Below are positions 19,134 through 27,799 of a stretch of DNA of 64,000 bases, in pieces. Positions within the stretch are counted from its first letter, which is position 1, and every line of letters begins with the position of its first letter. The translations under genes were made by a program, and so were the position numbers. Where the stretch lies: NCBI RefSeq assembly GCF_013389365.1, contig NZ_JACADJ010000009.1, forward strand, positions 27,295-91,294. Reading direction: 5' to 3'. The notes under the pieces are model-generated. The model had not been told where the DNA came from. It worked only from the letters and a program-made list of their open reading frames with translations, and did not search any database. The stretch is from Desulfobacter latus. GTDB lineage: Bacteria > Desulfobacterota > Desulfobacteria > Desulfobacterales > Desulfobacteraceae.

Positions 19134-19397
19134 CCCGCATAACCGCGTCGAAAGGAGGTGTTGACTAATCCCAAATCCGCACAGCACAGCACTGAGCGTG
19201 AAACAAAACCGGTTCTTCCGGCAACGCATACCTGCGCGCAAAAAACAGCCTTTTTGCGTTCAAAAGGCCTCAATAATCTGATGGATCTATTTCAAAGATC
19301 AATTTTTCAGAAAAAGAACCGGTCCTGGCCGACAATTATCTGATCAGGGGCGCTTGCTCCGAAAAAGCTATTTTCTATATATTGTGTGACCGGGCTT

Positions 19398-19460
19398 GTC
19401 CAACAAACGGTTCAGATTGTGGTTCGCTCCGCTCTCACAATCTAACCTTATTCGTTGTAC
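19398..19460 (+). other. attC-like imperfect palindrome
   Basis: 63-nt inverted repeat. It opens with GTCCAAC (fits RYYYAAC) and closes with GTTGTAC (near GTTRRRY). Inside, GGTTCAGATTGTG pairs with CACAATCTAACC, leaving an unpaired base, around a short loop. This matches the layout of integron attC recombination sites, but the right box deviates at one position and no intI is present. Confidence 0.4.
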
Positions 19461-19469
19461 GGTGGCCTG

Positions 19470-19480
19470 CCCCCCCCCCC
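19470..19480 (+). repeat. Poly(C)11 tract upstream of grdC
   Basis: A run of 11 C (19470-19480) about 47 nt before the predicted grdC -35 box. Long homopolymers are prone to slippage, but here the tract is outside the promoter spacer, so an effect is uncertain. It could also be an assembly weak point. Confidence 0.6.
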
Positions 19481-19527
19481 TACAGCGGCCGATGTTAAGG
19501 CCATGGAAACCAATTCCTATATTTTTA

Positions 19528-19557
19528 TTGACATGATTTGAATAGAAAGGCCATAAT
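19528..19557 (+). promoter_or_regulatory. Predicted sigma-70 promoter of grdC-grdA
   Basis: Perfect TTGACA at 19528-19533, 18 nt, then CATAAT at 19552-19557. It ends about 28 nt before the grdC ATG, with AAGGAA as Shine-Dalgarno. Prediction from consensus only. Confidence 0.5.
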
Positions 19558-19585
19558 ATAAAGTATAATAACAAGGAAAAATTCT

Positions 19586-21076
19586 ATGACATCCTATTCT
19601 GTTATTAAAAATTGTTCATATTGTTTAGCCCATGTTCCCGATCTTGTTCGCTATGGTTCAAAACCGCGCCGGGAAATCGCAAAATATCCCGATCTTGAAG
19701 GAAAAATAACTGGGTTGCTTCGTTCTTTTCATGACGCTGCATATTATCCGCCGAATCAGACCTTTCTGGGAAACTATTCTCCGGAAAGGTTGTCCCAAAT
19801 TCCACGTCCTTGGTATTCGCACCAGGCGGGGATGGTGGCGGAACATGAAAAGCGAATAGGTAAATTCGGTGAAATTGTTGATCAGGAGTTTTTCCTTGCT
19901 CTGCTTAAGTCCGCTGATGTATTGAACCCGTCCCTTTTCCAGACAGATGAACATCACACAAGACAACTGAAAACAAGGTTGGAAGCCCACCCGCTGTTTG
20001 GTGCTGGTGCAAATCAAATGATCCGGGAAATAGACGCGGATATGTCGGCAGTTCCCTCCGGTTCAGCACTTCCCATATATCATAAGCGAAGAATGTACGG
20101 ATATTTTCACAGGGATGAACGGGTTGAAGGGGGAGACGATGAAAATCTTGAAGCCCATGATCTTTTGGAAAATCTCTGTACCAAAGCATCCGGTGTATTG
20201 GCGCTCAAATGGCTGTTGCATAGGGAAGCAATTGCTCCTGAACAAATTGATTATATCATCAGTTGCGGCGAAGAAGCCTGCGGCGACAGGTATCAACGAG
20301 GCGGTGGCGGTATGGCAAAAGCCATAGGTGAAATGTGCGCTTGTGTTAATGCTTCCGGTGTTGATGTCAAAAATTTTTGCGCGGCGCCGGCAGCAGCGTT
20401 AATCATGGCTGCTTCATTGGTACAGGCCGGGGTATATGAACGAATTGTCGTCGTTGGCGGCGGTTCCCTGGCCAAACTTGGCATGAAGATTAACGCCTTT
20501 TTGACGAACAAGTTGCCCCTTCTGGAGGATTGCCTTGCATCCATGGCCTTTCTGGTTACGTCTGATGATGCAATAAGCCCCATCATCAGGCTTGAATCCG
20601 GGGCCGTGGGCAATGTGACCATAGGAGCCGGCACCTCCGAAGAGGCAGTTTATCGTTCCTACCTGTTGAAGCCTTTACAGAATCTCGGATTGCGTTTTAC
20701 CGATATTGATAAGTATGCAACGGAATTACATAACCCTGAGATAACCGAATTCTCGGGGTCAGGCGATGTTACTAGAAAAAATTACCGGAAAATTGCTGCA
20801 ATGGCAGTTTTGTCCCACGAGTTGAAGAAAGAGGAGATGAAAGACTGGATTTCTGCCATTGGTATGCCGGGATTTGCGCCAACCCAGGGACATATACCAT
20901 CGGCTGTGCCTTATGTTGGCCATGCGATGGAGGCTATGCGGGATGGTCATATTGAGCGTGTCATGTTTCTTGCGAAGGCAAGCCTTTTCCTTAATCGATG
21001 CACCAATCTTTTTGACGGTGTTTCTTTCTTTTTAGAGCGAAATCCTCGGCTTTCAAAAAAGTGGGGCAAAAAGTGA
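19586..21076 (+). CDS. grdC: Glycine/sarcosine/betaine reductase component C subunit beta
   Basis: 496 aa. It aligns in memory along its length with GrdC, a thiolase/KAS-like protein: SCGEEACGDRYQRGGGGMAKA, NFCAAPAAALIMAASLVQAG with the likely acyl-accepting Cys, and VVVGGGSLAKLGMK. Component C takes the carboxymethyl group from the GrdA selenol and releases acetyl phosphate, which acetate kinase turns into ATP. Normally GrdC pairs with GrdD. Only 86 nt separate it from grdA, so grdD is missing from its usual position. It is in an operon with grdA, behind its own predicted promoter. Upstream DNA is mobile (IS91 type). Confidence 0.9.
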   Translation: MTSYSVIKNCSYCLAHVPDLVRYGSKPRREIAKYPDLEGKITGLLRSFHDAAYYPPNQTFLGNYSPERLSQIPRPWYSHQAGMVAEHEKRIGKFGEIVDQEFFLALLKSADVLNPSLFQTDEHHTRQLKTRLEAHPLFGAGANQMIREIDADMSAVPSGSALPIYHKRRMYGYFHRDERVEGGDDENLEAHDLLENLCTKASGVLALKWLLHREAIAPEQIDYIISCGEEACGDRYQRGGGGMAKAIGEMCACVNASGVDVKNFCAAPAAALIMAASLVQAGVYERIVVVGGGSLAKLGMKINAFLTNKLPLLEDCLASMAFLVTSDDAISPIIRLESGAVGNVTIGAGTSEEAVYRSYLLKPLQNLGLRFTDIDKYATELHNPEITEFSGSGDVTRKNYRKIAAMAVLSHELKKEEMKDWISAIGMPGFAPTQGHIPSAVPYVGHAMEAMRDGHIERVMFLAKASLFLNRCTNLFDGVSFFLERNPRLSKKWGKK

Positions 21077-21096
21077 ATGACAGGGCAAGTGATACA

Positions 21097-21125
21097 CTCG
21101 ATCATCAAGTTTTTTGATCATCGAG
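21097..21125 (+). promoter_or_regulatory. Intercistronic hairpin between grdC and grdA
   Basis: CTCGATCATCAA and TTGATCATCGAG form an 11-of-12 bp stem around a T-rich loop, 38 nt before the grdA ATG. It could stabilise or process the grdA part of the message, which is usually needed in excess, or terminate part of the transcripts. Confidence 0.45.
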
Positions 21126-21162
21126 ATACAGTTAACCAAACAAGACGATGGGGGAAGCAATT

Positions 21163-21618
21163 ATGATAAAAGGAAAAAAAATTTGGGTTTTCGGAGAACG
21201 GGATGATATTACTGCTACAGCAGTCAGCACTTGTCTCAAAGCAGCCGGCGCTAAGGTCGTGTATGAGAATACGGCCTGTTTTGTCTGAACTTCAGCAGGC
21301 GCTGCAGGTCTTGCAGAACAGGAAGAGGTGAAAAAAATAGCCGATAAGTATGGCACCACTGACTTGCTCGTCGTCTTCGGCTTGAACCAGCCGGCCACCG
21401 TAGAGATTTTGGCTAAAACGTTTCACGACGGCGACCCGAGCTATGCTGGTACTCTGGGCGGTGTGGCTCTTGAGTTAAAAAGTTATCATATTCTTGAACT
21501 CAAAGCGTTCATTCCTGATGATGTTTGGGAAGAACAAATGGCAATGCATGAACTGGAATTTGAAGATGAGCTTTGGGAGGAGATTCGCCGGATCTTAACG
21601 GAAATCCGGGGTGAATAA
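21163..21618 (+). CDS. grdA: Selenoprotein A of glycine/sarcosine/betaine reductase (UGA = Sec)
   Basis: 151 aa when the in-frame TGA at 21286-21288 (codon 42) is read as selenocysteine. The motif is CFVUTSAGAAG, matching the GrdA redox motif CxxU. The frame starts at ATG 21163 (MIKGKKIWVFGERDD) after GGGGG, and continues to KIADKYGTTDLLVVFG and a Glu-rich C-terminus, as in the family. GrdA is a small acidic carrier that holds the carboxymethyl selenoether between components B and C. Ordinary gene callers would split it at the UGA and keep only 21328-21618. A SECIS-like hairpin follows the UGA. Confidence 0.95.
21302..21316 (+). promoter_or_regulatory. Bacterial SECIS hairpin of grdA
   Basis: CTGCA-GGTCT-TGCAG, a perfect 5-bp stem whose loop starts 18 nt after the UGA. 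The core GCAGGTCT is the same as in the loop region of E. coli fdhF SECIS as I remember it. SelB should bind here. Confidence 0.75.
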
Positions 21619-21658
21619 GCCATGCCGATGCCGGGGCGCAAGATGCTTGTAACTCGAC

Positions 21659-21750
21659 AGTATAGGAATTTCCATTTCCCATTTCCCATTTCCCAGCACC
21701 CAGTACCCAGTACCCAGCACCTAACAGTCCGCCCAAAGGGCGCTAATTTA
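21659..21750 (-). repeat. Heptamer/G-quadruplex dispersed element, copy B
   Basis: Plus strand: AGTATAGGAATTT, CCATTTC x3, CCAGCAC/CCAGTAC x4, CTAACAG, then the arm TCCGCCCAAAGGGCGCTAAT. It fills the gap between the converging grdA and component B genes. Confidence 0.85.
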
Positions 21751-21759
21751 ATGATCGAG

Positions 21760-23067
21760 TTACACGTCAAACACTGTCTGTTGTTCAATATCGGTCATCA
21801 ATCCTTGCAAAGCAATGCCGACCCGATGATATCGTAATTTCCATTGCTCTTCTTTTGGGGTATTCGGATCTCCTAATGGGTGGGGTATGGAAATAGTCGG
21901 GACAATTCTGTTTGCGCCAATATTTTTTGCCACGAGAACTAAATTTGCCATTTGCACGATTGGAATACCGGCACGCTCAACTTCCTTGACCATCGTTGCA
22001 CCGCAACGCGTACAGGTTCCTCATGTAGATGTCATTATGACCGCATCTATACCGGCAGAGAGCAGATCCGCGACGATTTCTCTGCCCATTCGGCCGGCAT
22101 CACTTTGGGTAACCCCTGTTCCCACGGTTGAATAAAAGAAGTCATACAGATGACCTATCTTCCCCTCTGTCTCATAGGCCCTTAACGCATCAATGGGCAA
22201 ACATCTATTGGGGTCCGCGTTGATTGCCGTAGGATCATAGCCGCCGTGGATGGTTTTGAAAACACCTGCTTCTAATCGTTGCATCCCCTCAATGCTGTAT
22301 TTGCCCCATCTTGTCGCGGAAGCGGATTGTATGTGATCCGGATTATTCACAGGAACAACCCCCCCGGAGGTCAGCACGGCGATTCGCGCTGTCGTCAGGT
22401 CCGATACCGGCGGTGCAATGGGCACACGATCCATTTCAGGAATGGGCAATTCCGACTCAAAGGGCTGATCATGAATCTTTTTCAACAACATGTCGACAAC
22501 ACGATCCGCCGCACACACCTTGTCCTCTCTCCAGATTTGATGGCGGTTCCCGCGGACATGATATCCTTCTTCTTCTGCTGTTCCCAGCGGTTGATCTGTC
22601 AAAATTTTATCCGCATATGCTGCGAGCTTCCTGAGATCTTCAACCATGGACATGACACTTTCGCCACCGGAAAAGATGATCAAATCCTGCTTATACATAT
22701 CCACACCCGGATTTTCCGTGTGCATGGAAGTTAAAACAGGTACTGAGAAAGTATCATGAACGGCTTTATTGACGGCTCCGCATGCAAGCCCGTATCGTCC
22801 CGCCTTAAAAGCCGGTCCGGAAATGAAAATATCAAACTCTTTATCAGAAAGCAGTTTTAATATCTGTGTTACGGCGTCTTCTTTATTTTCTGATATATAG
22901 TTATCGCCACATACGACTGTATGAGTTATCTGGGCATGCTGCAATTGACGATCCAACTCCAGAGCGGGCCCAACGCCTCCTTCTTTGATTTCAGGCAGAT
23001 GATCTGCACTGCTTTCGCCTCCGATTTGACCAAAAAATTGATTCAGGTATACTATCGCTTTTTTCAT
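21760..23067 (-). CDS. Selenoprotein subunit of Grd component B (GrdB/F/H type; UGA = Sec)
   Basis: 435 aa when the TGA at 22021-22023 (codon 349) is Sec. The flanking motif is IMTSTUGTCTRCGATM, the UxxCxxC active site of GrdB/GrdF/GrdH. The upstream part has YLNQFFGQIGGESSAD and ISGPAFKAGRYGLACGAV, both family hallmarks. This subunit attacks the substrate C-N bond, releasing amine and leaving carboxymethyl-Se that is passed to GrdA. Which substrate (glycine, sarcosine or betaine) depends on this subunit and its partner. The missing Cys in the partner favours betaine. It starts 11 nt after the partner gene. A SECIS hairpin follows the UGA. Confidence 0.93.
21994..22008 (-). promoter_or_regulatory. 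Bacterial SECIS hairpin of the component B selenoprotein
   Basis: Minus strand CGTTGC-GGT-GCAACG, a perfect 6-bp stem with a GGU loop. It starts 12 nt after the UGA at 22021-22023, the spacing expected for SelB recognition. Confidence 0.7.
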
Positions 23068-23078
23068 GACCTAATCCC

Positions 23079-24395
23079 TCAAAATTCCTTTATTGTTTTT
23101 GTTGACCACCCCACGACCTGGTCACCACAGAACATTGCATTATTTTCCATAATGATCGAACCGTCCGGTCTGACGGAAGGACCTAACAATTCGTCGTCCG
23201 ACCAGCCCCCCGACATCCCGTCTCTAACGAGTGCCTGTAAATTGCCTAATACAATCCCTGCCGGCGGCAACTCGATCAATTCGGATACATTGCCACAAGA
23301 AACAATGGCATTTGCCTTTTCATGCAGATACACTAACGGCTGACTCCTGCCGTCTTTTCCGGTACATTCATTCGTTACCCCTACTGTTTTAATTCCCGCA
23401 TCTTCCAAGGCGACAATACAGGACGTAAAATCGGAATCCGGATTACCATACCCCTCTTCTGCGACAATGGCGGCCTCAATTCCCAGGGTTTTGGCCATAT
23501 TAACGACAAACAGCACGGATCGCTCCTTTTGCTCAGATGCGACATTGAGATTGGAGAGAATTACACCGATAAAATTCAATGTCTTACCATGCTCGTTATA
23601 CAGGCGCTTAATCAGTGGAAAATTCTGAAAATCATAAGTTGACCATTTGGAGGAACTTGGCATAAAACTTCCCGAAACCATTGCACCGTCAAGAATTTCA
23701 TTGGGATTGATGAGTGTCGGAACGATGTGATTGCAGTCCCAGCCATAGCATAAGGTGTTGTAACCAGGTTCTTCCATTTGTGACTGGACCTGTAGCACCA
23801 AGGCAATATTCGGCAACGATGTTATCCTGTCGGGAACACACACCATCTCGTATTCTTCCAGTTCTTCCGGCGCCATGGACTTTACCGAAGAACCTATATA
23901 TTCTGCCAGCCGCATTCCAGCCCGCCGCAGCGCACGATTTTTCTTTTGAAGGGCTTTATGTTCAAATGTTTCGTCCGTATCTGCAACAAGAGCAATATTA
24001 TGTAATTGTGAAAAATAGGTGTATTTTGCCCCTTCACCCCCCATATCAATCAGACCGTCCTGATACCCACCCCACTGTTGTCCCACCACAACAACACTAC
24101 ACCCTTTAAGCGCGTGTGTATTCCCCCTGCCGCATTGCGCCAAATGCCCTGTAACCCCGGGAAAAAGCGGCGTTCCGTCCAGTTTAATCCGGGGTTCAAA
24201 AGCATCTTTGACAGGTACCAGGCGAACATCATCGCCCGGACGGACAAGAAAGATGTCTGCTTGGGTTATGTGTTCATCTTCATAGACAATGTCTAATGCC
24301 TTGCTTTTGTCGATGGTCAGCAGGCCTTTGTGGTATGATAAATTGGTGCCGAACCGAATTTCTTGAACAATAAAATTACCAATTCTGAATTTCAA
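23079..24395 (-). CDS. Grd component B partner subunit (GrdE/G/I type) lacking the pyruvoyl Cys
   Basis: 438 aa. It starts MKFRIGNFIVQEIRF (TTG with AAGGAGG upstream) and has the family blocks VRPGDDVRLVPVKDAFEPR, DMGGEGAKYTYFS, EEGYGNPD and NECTGKDGRSQ. In glycine reductase GrdE, a Cys in SGxC (about residue 242) is cleaved to form the pyruvoyl cofactor. The equivalent block here is SGSFMPSSSKWSTYD, with Phe244. Self-cleavage therefore looks impossible. This fits a betaine reductase-type GrdI, reported as uncleaved, since a quaternary amine cannot form a Schiff base. It is the first gene of a two-gene minus-strand operon. The GrdI label is inference. Confidence 0.85.
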   Translation of the reverse strand: MKFRIGNFIVQEIRFGTNLSYHKGLLTIDKSKALDIVYEDEHITQADIFLVRPGDDVRLVPVKDAFEPRIKLDGTPLFPGVTGHLAQCGRGNTHALKGCSVVVVGQQWGGYQDGLIDMGGEGAKYTYFSQLHNIALVADTDETFEHKALQKKNRALRRAGMRLAEYIGSSVKSMAPEELEEYEMVCVPDRITSLPNIALVLQVQSQMEEPGYNTLCYGWDCNHIVPTLINPNEILDGAMVSGSFMPSSSKWSTYDFQNFPLIKRLYNEHGKTLNFIGVILSNLNVASEQKERSVLFVVNMAKTLGIEAAIVAEEGYGNPDSDFTSCIVALEDAGIKTVGVTNECTGKDGRSQPLVYLHEKANAIVSCGNVSELIELPPAGIVLGNLQALVRDGMSGGWSDDELLGPSVRPDGSIIMENNAMFCGDQVVGWSTKTIKEF

Positions 24396-24652
24396 AGTCA
24401 GCTTTCCTCCTTATCCTCAATGAGTCAGGTGAGTTATTCAAATATATCCCGCAACCAAACTTTCTGGTATGCAAGAGTAATAATTTTATTGATGATAATA
24501 TTGGCCGCTTTTTAATTTGTTAGGATAAAAAAATATATCGTAGTCAGTTTAGACTTGTCAATAGAACGTTTCGCATAATTCAGATTGACCTGTTTTTATA
24601 AAGCTGATACGAATACAATTCAAATTTAAACGATTATAAAAAAGGTATCGCC

Positions 24653-25528
24653 ATGCTTAAAATAAAATTTGCTCTAATTATGTTTGCTTTGATCATCTTT
24701 GTTTCATTGATTGTTATACCCGTAACTCAAGCGGGTAACACTCTATATTTTGGCGTGATCCCCCTTGAAAGCCAAGATATCATGTTTAAAAAATTTATCC
24801 CGCTGGCAAAGTATCTGGAAAAAGAACTCGGAATGGGGGTCGAGCTGGTCATTGGCAAGGATTACCAGGATACAATGGATGCTATTGGGGGCAATAAAAT
24901 ACAGATGGCATACCTCACGCCTACGACATACCCTAAAAGTAAAAAACAGAATCCGGATTCAGATATCCGTTCCCTGGTCCGTTTCCAGTCCAAAGGCCAC
25001 GGCACCTACCGCTCCTGTATCATCGTACCCATTGACGGCGATGCCGAAGGTGTCGCAGATTTAAAGGGGAAAAAATTCGCATTCGGCAGCAAAAACTCCA
25101 CCTCATCCCATCTTATGCCACGCTCCATCCTGGCCGCTAAAGGCATTCAATTTAAGGATATCCAGGCTGAGTACCTTGGCAGCCACAGTAATGTTGCTGC
25201 CGCAGTCAGTGCAGAACAATTTGCCGGAGGCGGTGTTAAGGAGTCTGTGGCCGAAAAATTTGCCGCCGACGAAGAGGTGAGAATTCTGGTGAAATCAGCG
25301 CCTATCCCTGAATTTCCAATCTGCATTAACAAACATGTCAGTTCCGAATTGGAAACAAAAATCGTGGCGGCCTTTAAAAAATTGAACACCGGCAGCGATG
25401 ATGCAAAGACGGTAATGACGGCAATCAATAAGAAGTACACCGGCGTGGAAGATGCAACGGATGAGGACTACGATGTGATCCGCACAATGATCCTGAATCT
25501 CTACGGTGAGGCGTTTTACAATAAATAA
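24653..25528 (+). CDS. PhnD-like periplasmic substrate-binding protein
   Basis: 291 aa. The signal peptide ends near VTQAGN (residue 28). The mature domain ([19 protein letters not shown]...) matches the phosphate/phosphonate-binding PhnD superfamily: [32 protein letters not shown] and RSILAAKGI. No ABC permease or ATPase genes are adjacent. Instead, a chemoreceptor starts 17 nt downstream, so the likely job is presenting a ligand to that receptor rather than uptake. The ligand is unknown. The Grd locus next door makes a betaine-like compound a tempting but untested guess. Confidence 0.82.
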   Translation: MLKIKFALIMFALIIFVSLIVIPVTQAGNTLYFGVIPLESQDIMFKKFIPLAKYLEKELGMGVELVIGKDYQDTMDAIGGNKIQMAYLTPTTYPKSKKQNPDSDIRSLVRFQSKGHGTYRSCIIVPIDGDAEGVADLKGKKFAFGSKNSTSSHLMPRSILAAKGIQFKDIQAEYLGSHSNVAAAVSAEQFAGGGVKESVAEKFAADEEVRILVKSAPIPEFPICINKHVSSELETKIVAAFKKLNTGSDDAKTVMTAINKKYTGVEDATDEDYDVIRTMILNLYGEAFYNK

Positions 25529-25545
25529 TTATTAATAAGTACGGG

Positions 25546-27540
25546 ATGCGCATGTTTCGGTTTCAGACAATTAAATTTAAGATACTGCTCCCTTTTTTCA
25601 TTATCTGGATATTGGTGATCCTGGGGTTGTCTTTTACCATTATCTCCATGCAGACCAACAATACCAGAGCATTGAACAAGGCGGTGGCCGGCACCATGAA
25701 AGCCAATGGTGATGAAAATAACCGGGAATTGGTGACCCTGGGCAGTAAACTGACTGCCCAGATGGAAAAAATGGCGGAACTTACCGCCCTGCAGGTCGGA
25801 GAACAGATAAAGGAAAATCTGGATCAGGAAGCCCATTCCATTTTAAAGGACTGGGAAGAAAATCTGGTTCAGCAGGGCAGGGCAACCGCTCTACTGTTGA
25901 GTCAGATCGCACCGTCGGCCGTTGTGACCAAGGATTATGCTCAGTTGAGAATGCTTGCAAAGTCAGTCAATAATCAAGCCGGGGTCCTTTTTGTTATGTT
26001 CCGCAATAAATCCGGCGAAATCATTTCCCGGGCCTATGACCGGAAAAACCCAAGAATCAAAGCCTATAAAACACAGGGAAAGGGGAAAAAGACAGCAGAC
26101 AAGATTCTTGATGCAGCCGTATCCGACCCGAATCTGATGATTGTTCAACAGGAAATTGCCTTGTCCGGGGAAGTGATTGGGAAAATTGTTCTGGGAATGG
26201 ATAAAAAACTTTATAAAGCCAAAGTTTCCGAAATTTCCAAACGGTTTAAAGAGATGATTGACGGTAGCCAGGCCAAAATCCGTGATGTCATCGGCACAGA
26301 AACGAGTGAATTTCAAACGGGCCTCAATTTGGCAATCAACGGCATCAAAAAAGCCAATGCCGAAGCTCAAAAAATGGCTGGCGCCAGCATTACGGCTGAA
26401 TCCAGAAAATTCAGTACGTCTATGCGGAACACGATTGTTTTGATCGGCTCCATATCCTCGTTGATTGCCCTGTTTATATTATACGTTTATATCTCCCGCA
26501 ATATTTCCAACCCATTGGAAAAAATAGTTTCTTTGATCGAGGTCATGAGCAAAGGCGATATTTCGTGCAGATTCCCGGATAATTTAAAATCCAAACAAGA
26601 TGAAATCGGAACACTGGTCAATTCATTGACCCAAATGATCACAAGCTTCGGGGAGATCATTTCTGATATTGCCCACAGCACACAGACCCTTACAGCCTCT
26701 TCTAGCCAGCTTTCAGGGATTTCCGGACAGATGACCGTAAATTCCGGCCAGACCGCTGAAAACGCAATTAGTGTTGCAGGTGCAGCAGAAGAAATGGCAA
26801 CCAACATGACCAGTGTCGCTGCTGCCACAGAACAGGCAAGTGTGAACATTCAGATGGTGGTTGCTGCAGCAGAAGAGATGACGGCTACGATCAATGAAAT
26901 CGCAGGTAACACGGCCAGGGGAAGTGAGACAACGGCCCGTGCCGTGGAAACAGCCGGGCAGGTATCTGAAAAGGTCGATAAGCTCGGCACCGCTGCCGGA
27001 GAAATCAGTCAGGTGACGGAAGCCATCACCCATATTTCCGAGCAAACCAATCTTCTAGCCTTAAATGCAACCATAGAAGCGGCCCGGGCCGGCGAGGCGG
27101 GAAAAGGGTTTGCCGTGGTAGCTGGAGAAATTAAAGATCTTGCCAGGCTGACGGCCGAAGCCACCAGTGAAATAAAAACAAAAATAAGCGGTATGCAGGC
27201 AACGACCCAAGAATCTGTTCTTGCAATTGAGACAATTGTTGAAGTGATAAATGAGATAAATGAAATTGTAACCTCTGTTGCAACTGCCATTGAAGAGCAA
27301 TCGGCAACAACACAGGAAATCACGAATAGTGTCAGTCAGGCTGCTGCCGGGTTGGAAGAGGTTAGCGAAAATGTCAGCCAGACGTCTTCAGTGACAGGTG
27401 AGGTCACCCGGAATATCGCCAATGTCAGCCAGGCTGCAAATGAAGTGAAGTCTGATAGCGAACAAATTATGGGAAGTGCTGCCGAATTATCAAATTTAGC
27501 TGATAAGCTTAATGAAATGATAGGGCGTTTCAAAATTTAG
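25546..27540 (+). CDS. Methyl-accepting chemotaxis protein
   Basis: 664 aa. TM1 (about 14-33), a periplasmic sensor region (34-300), TM2 (about 302-322), HAMP ([20 protein letters not shown]) and a long signalling coiled coil. The hairpin tip is [20 protein letters not shown], followed by [15 protein letters not shown]. It sends signals to CheA/CheW at cell poles. It lies 17 nt after the PhnD-like binding protein and is probably co-transcribed, suggesting binding-protein-dependent chemotaxis. There is no C-terminal CheR-tethering pentapeptide (it ends MIGRFKI). The sensor region is not a recognisable double Cache domain to me. Confidence 0.93.
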   Translation: MRMFRFQTIKFKILLPFFIIWILVILGLSFTIISMQTNNTRALNKAVAGTMKANGDENNRELVTLGSKLTAQMEKMAELTALQVGEQIKENLDQEAHSILKDWEENLVQQGRATALLLSQIAPSAVVTKDYAQLRMLAKSVNNQAGVLFVMFRNKSGEIISRAYDRKNPRIKAYKTQGKGKKTADKILDAAVSDPNLMIVQQEIALSGEVIGKIVLGMDKKLYKAKVSEISKRFKEMIDGSQAKIRDVIGTETSEFQTGLNLAINGIKKANAEAQKMAGASITAESRKFSTSMRNTIVLIGSISSLIALFILYVYISRNISNPLEKIVSLIEVMSKGDISCRFPDNLKSKQDEIGTLVNSLTQMITSFGEIISDIAHSTQTLTASSSQLSGISGQMTVNSGQTAENAISVAGAAEEMATNMTSVAAATEQASVNIQMVVAAAEEMTATINEIAGNTARGSETTARAVETAGQVSEKVDKLGTAAGEISQVTEAITHISEQTNLLALNATIEAARAGEAGKGFAVVAGEIKDLARLTAEATSEIKTKISGMQATTQESVLAIETIVEVINEINEIVTSVATAIEEQSATTQEITNSVSQAAAGLEEVSENVSQTSSVTGEVTRNIANVSQAANEVKSDSEQIMGSAAELSNLADKLNEMIGRFKI

Positions 27541-27573
27541 GCCTTGGTCATATTTTAGGCCATACGGATTTCC

Positions 27574-27646
27574 GGTAGGTTGGGTTGAGGAACGAAACCC
27601 AACGCCAATAAGTTGTTGGGTTTCACTTCGTTCAACCCAACCTACG
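27574..27646. repeat. Dispersed palindrome (GTAGGTTGGGTT family)
   Basis: Left arm GTAGGTTGGGTTGAGGAACG, right arm ending AACCCAACCTACG, with GAAACCCAAC/GTTGGGTTTC inner pairing. A fragment recurs at 45028-45056 beside cmoB. This type of repeat is common in proteobacterial intergenic DNA. Confidence 0.7.
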
Positions 27647-27738
27647 CTGTGGCCAATGTTATGACCAAGCCCAAAATTTAAATTCAAACTTGCTGTGCTG
27701 TTTGAGAGGCAAGGTTGTTAAAAAGTGCGGGATAATAA

Positions 27739-27784
27739 GGGACTCGGAAAAAATAAGTGTCATAGATTTTTTTTCCGAGTCCCT
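27739..27784. terminator. Bidirectional terminator-like palindrome
   Basis: GGGACTCGGAAAAAA pairs with TTTTTTCCGAGTCCC around a 16-nt loop, between the converging MCP and BASS-USP genes. A/T runs flank the GC core on both strands. A half copy (GGGACTCGGATAAAATAA) sits at 30339-30356. Confidence 0.6.
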
Positions 27785-27799
27785 GAAATTAAAAAATGT

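Noticed and set aside
21328..21618. Stand-alone 96-aa ORF after a TGA
   Set aside because: It is the C-terminal two thirds of grdA; the TGA at 21286 is a Sec codon in CFVUTSAG.
21760..21993. Separate 77-aa ORF on the minus strand
   Set aside because: Belongs to the component B selenoprotein across the Sec UGA at 22021-22023.
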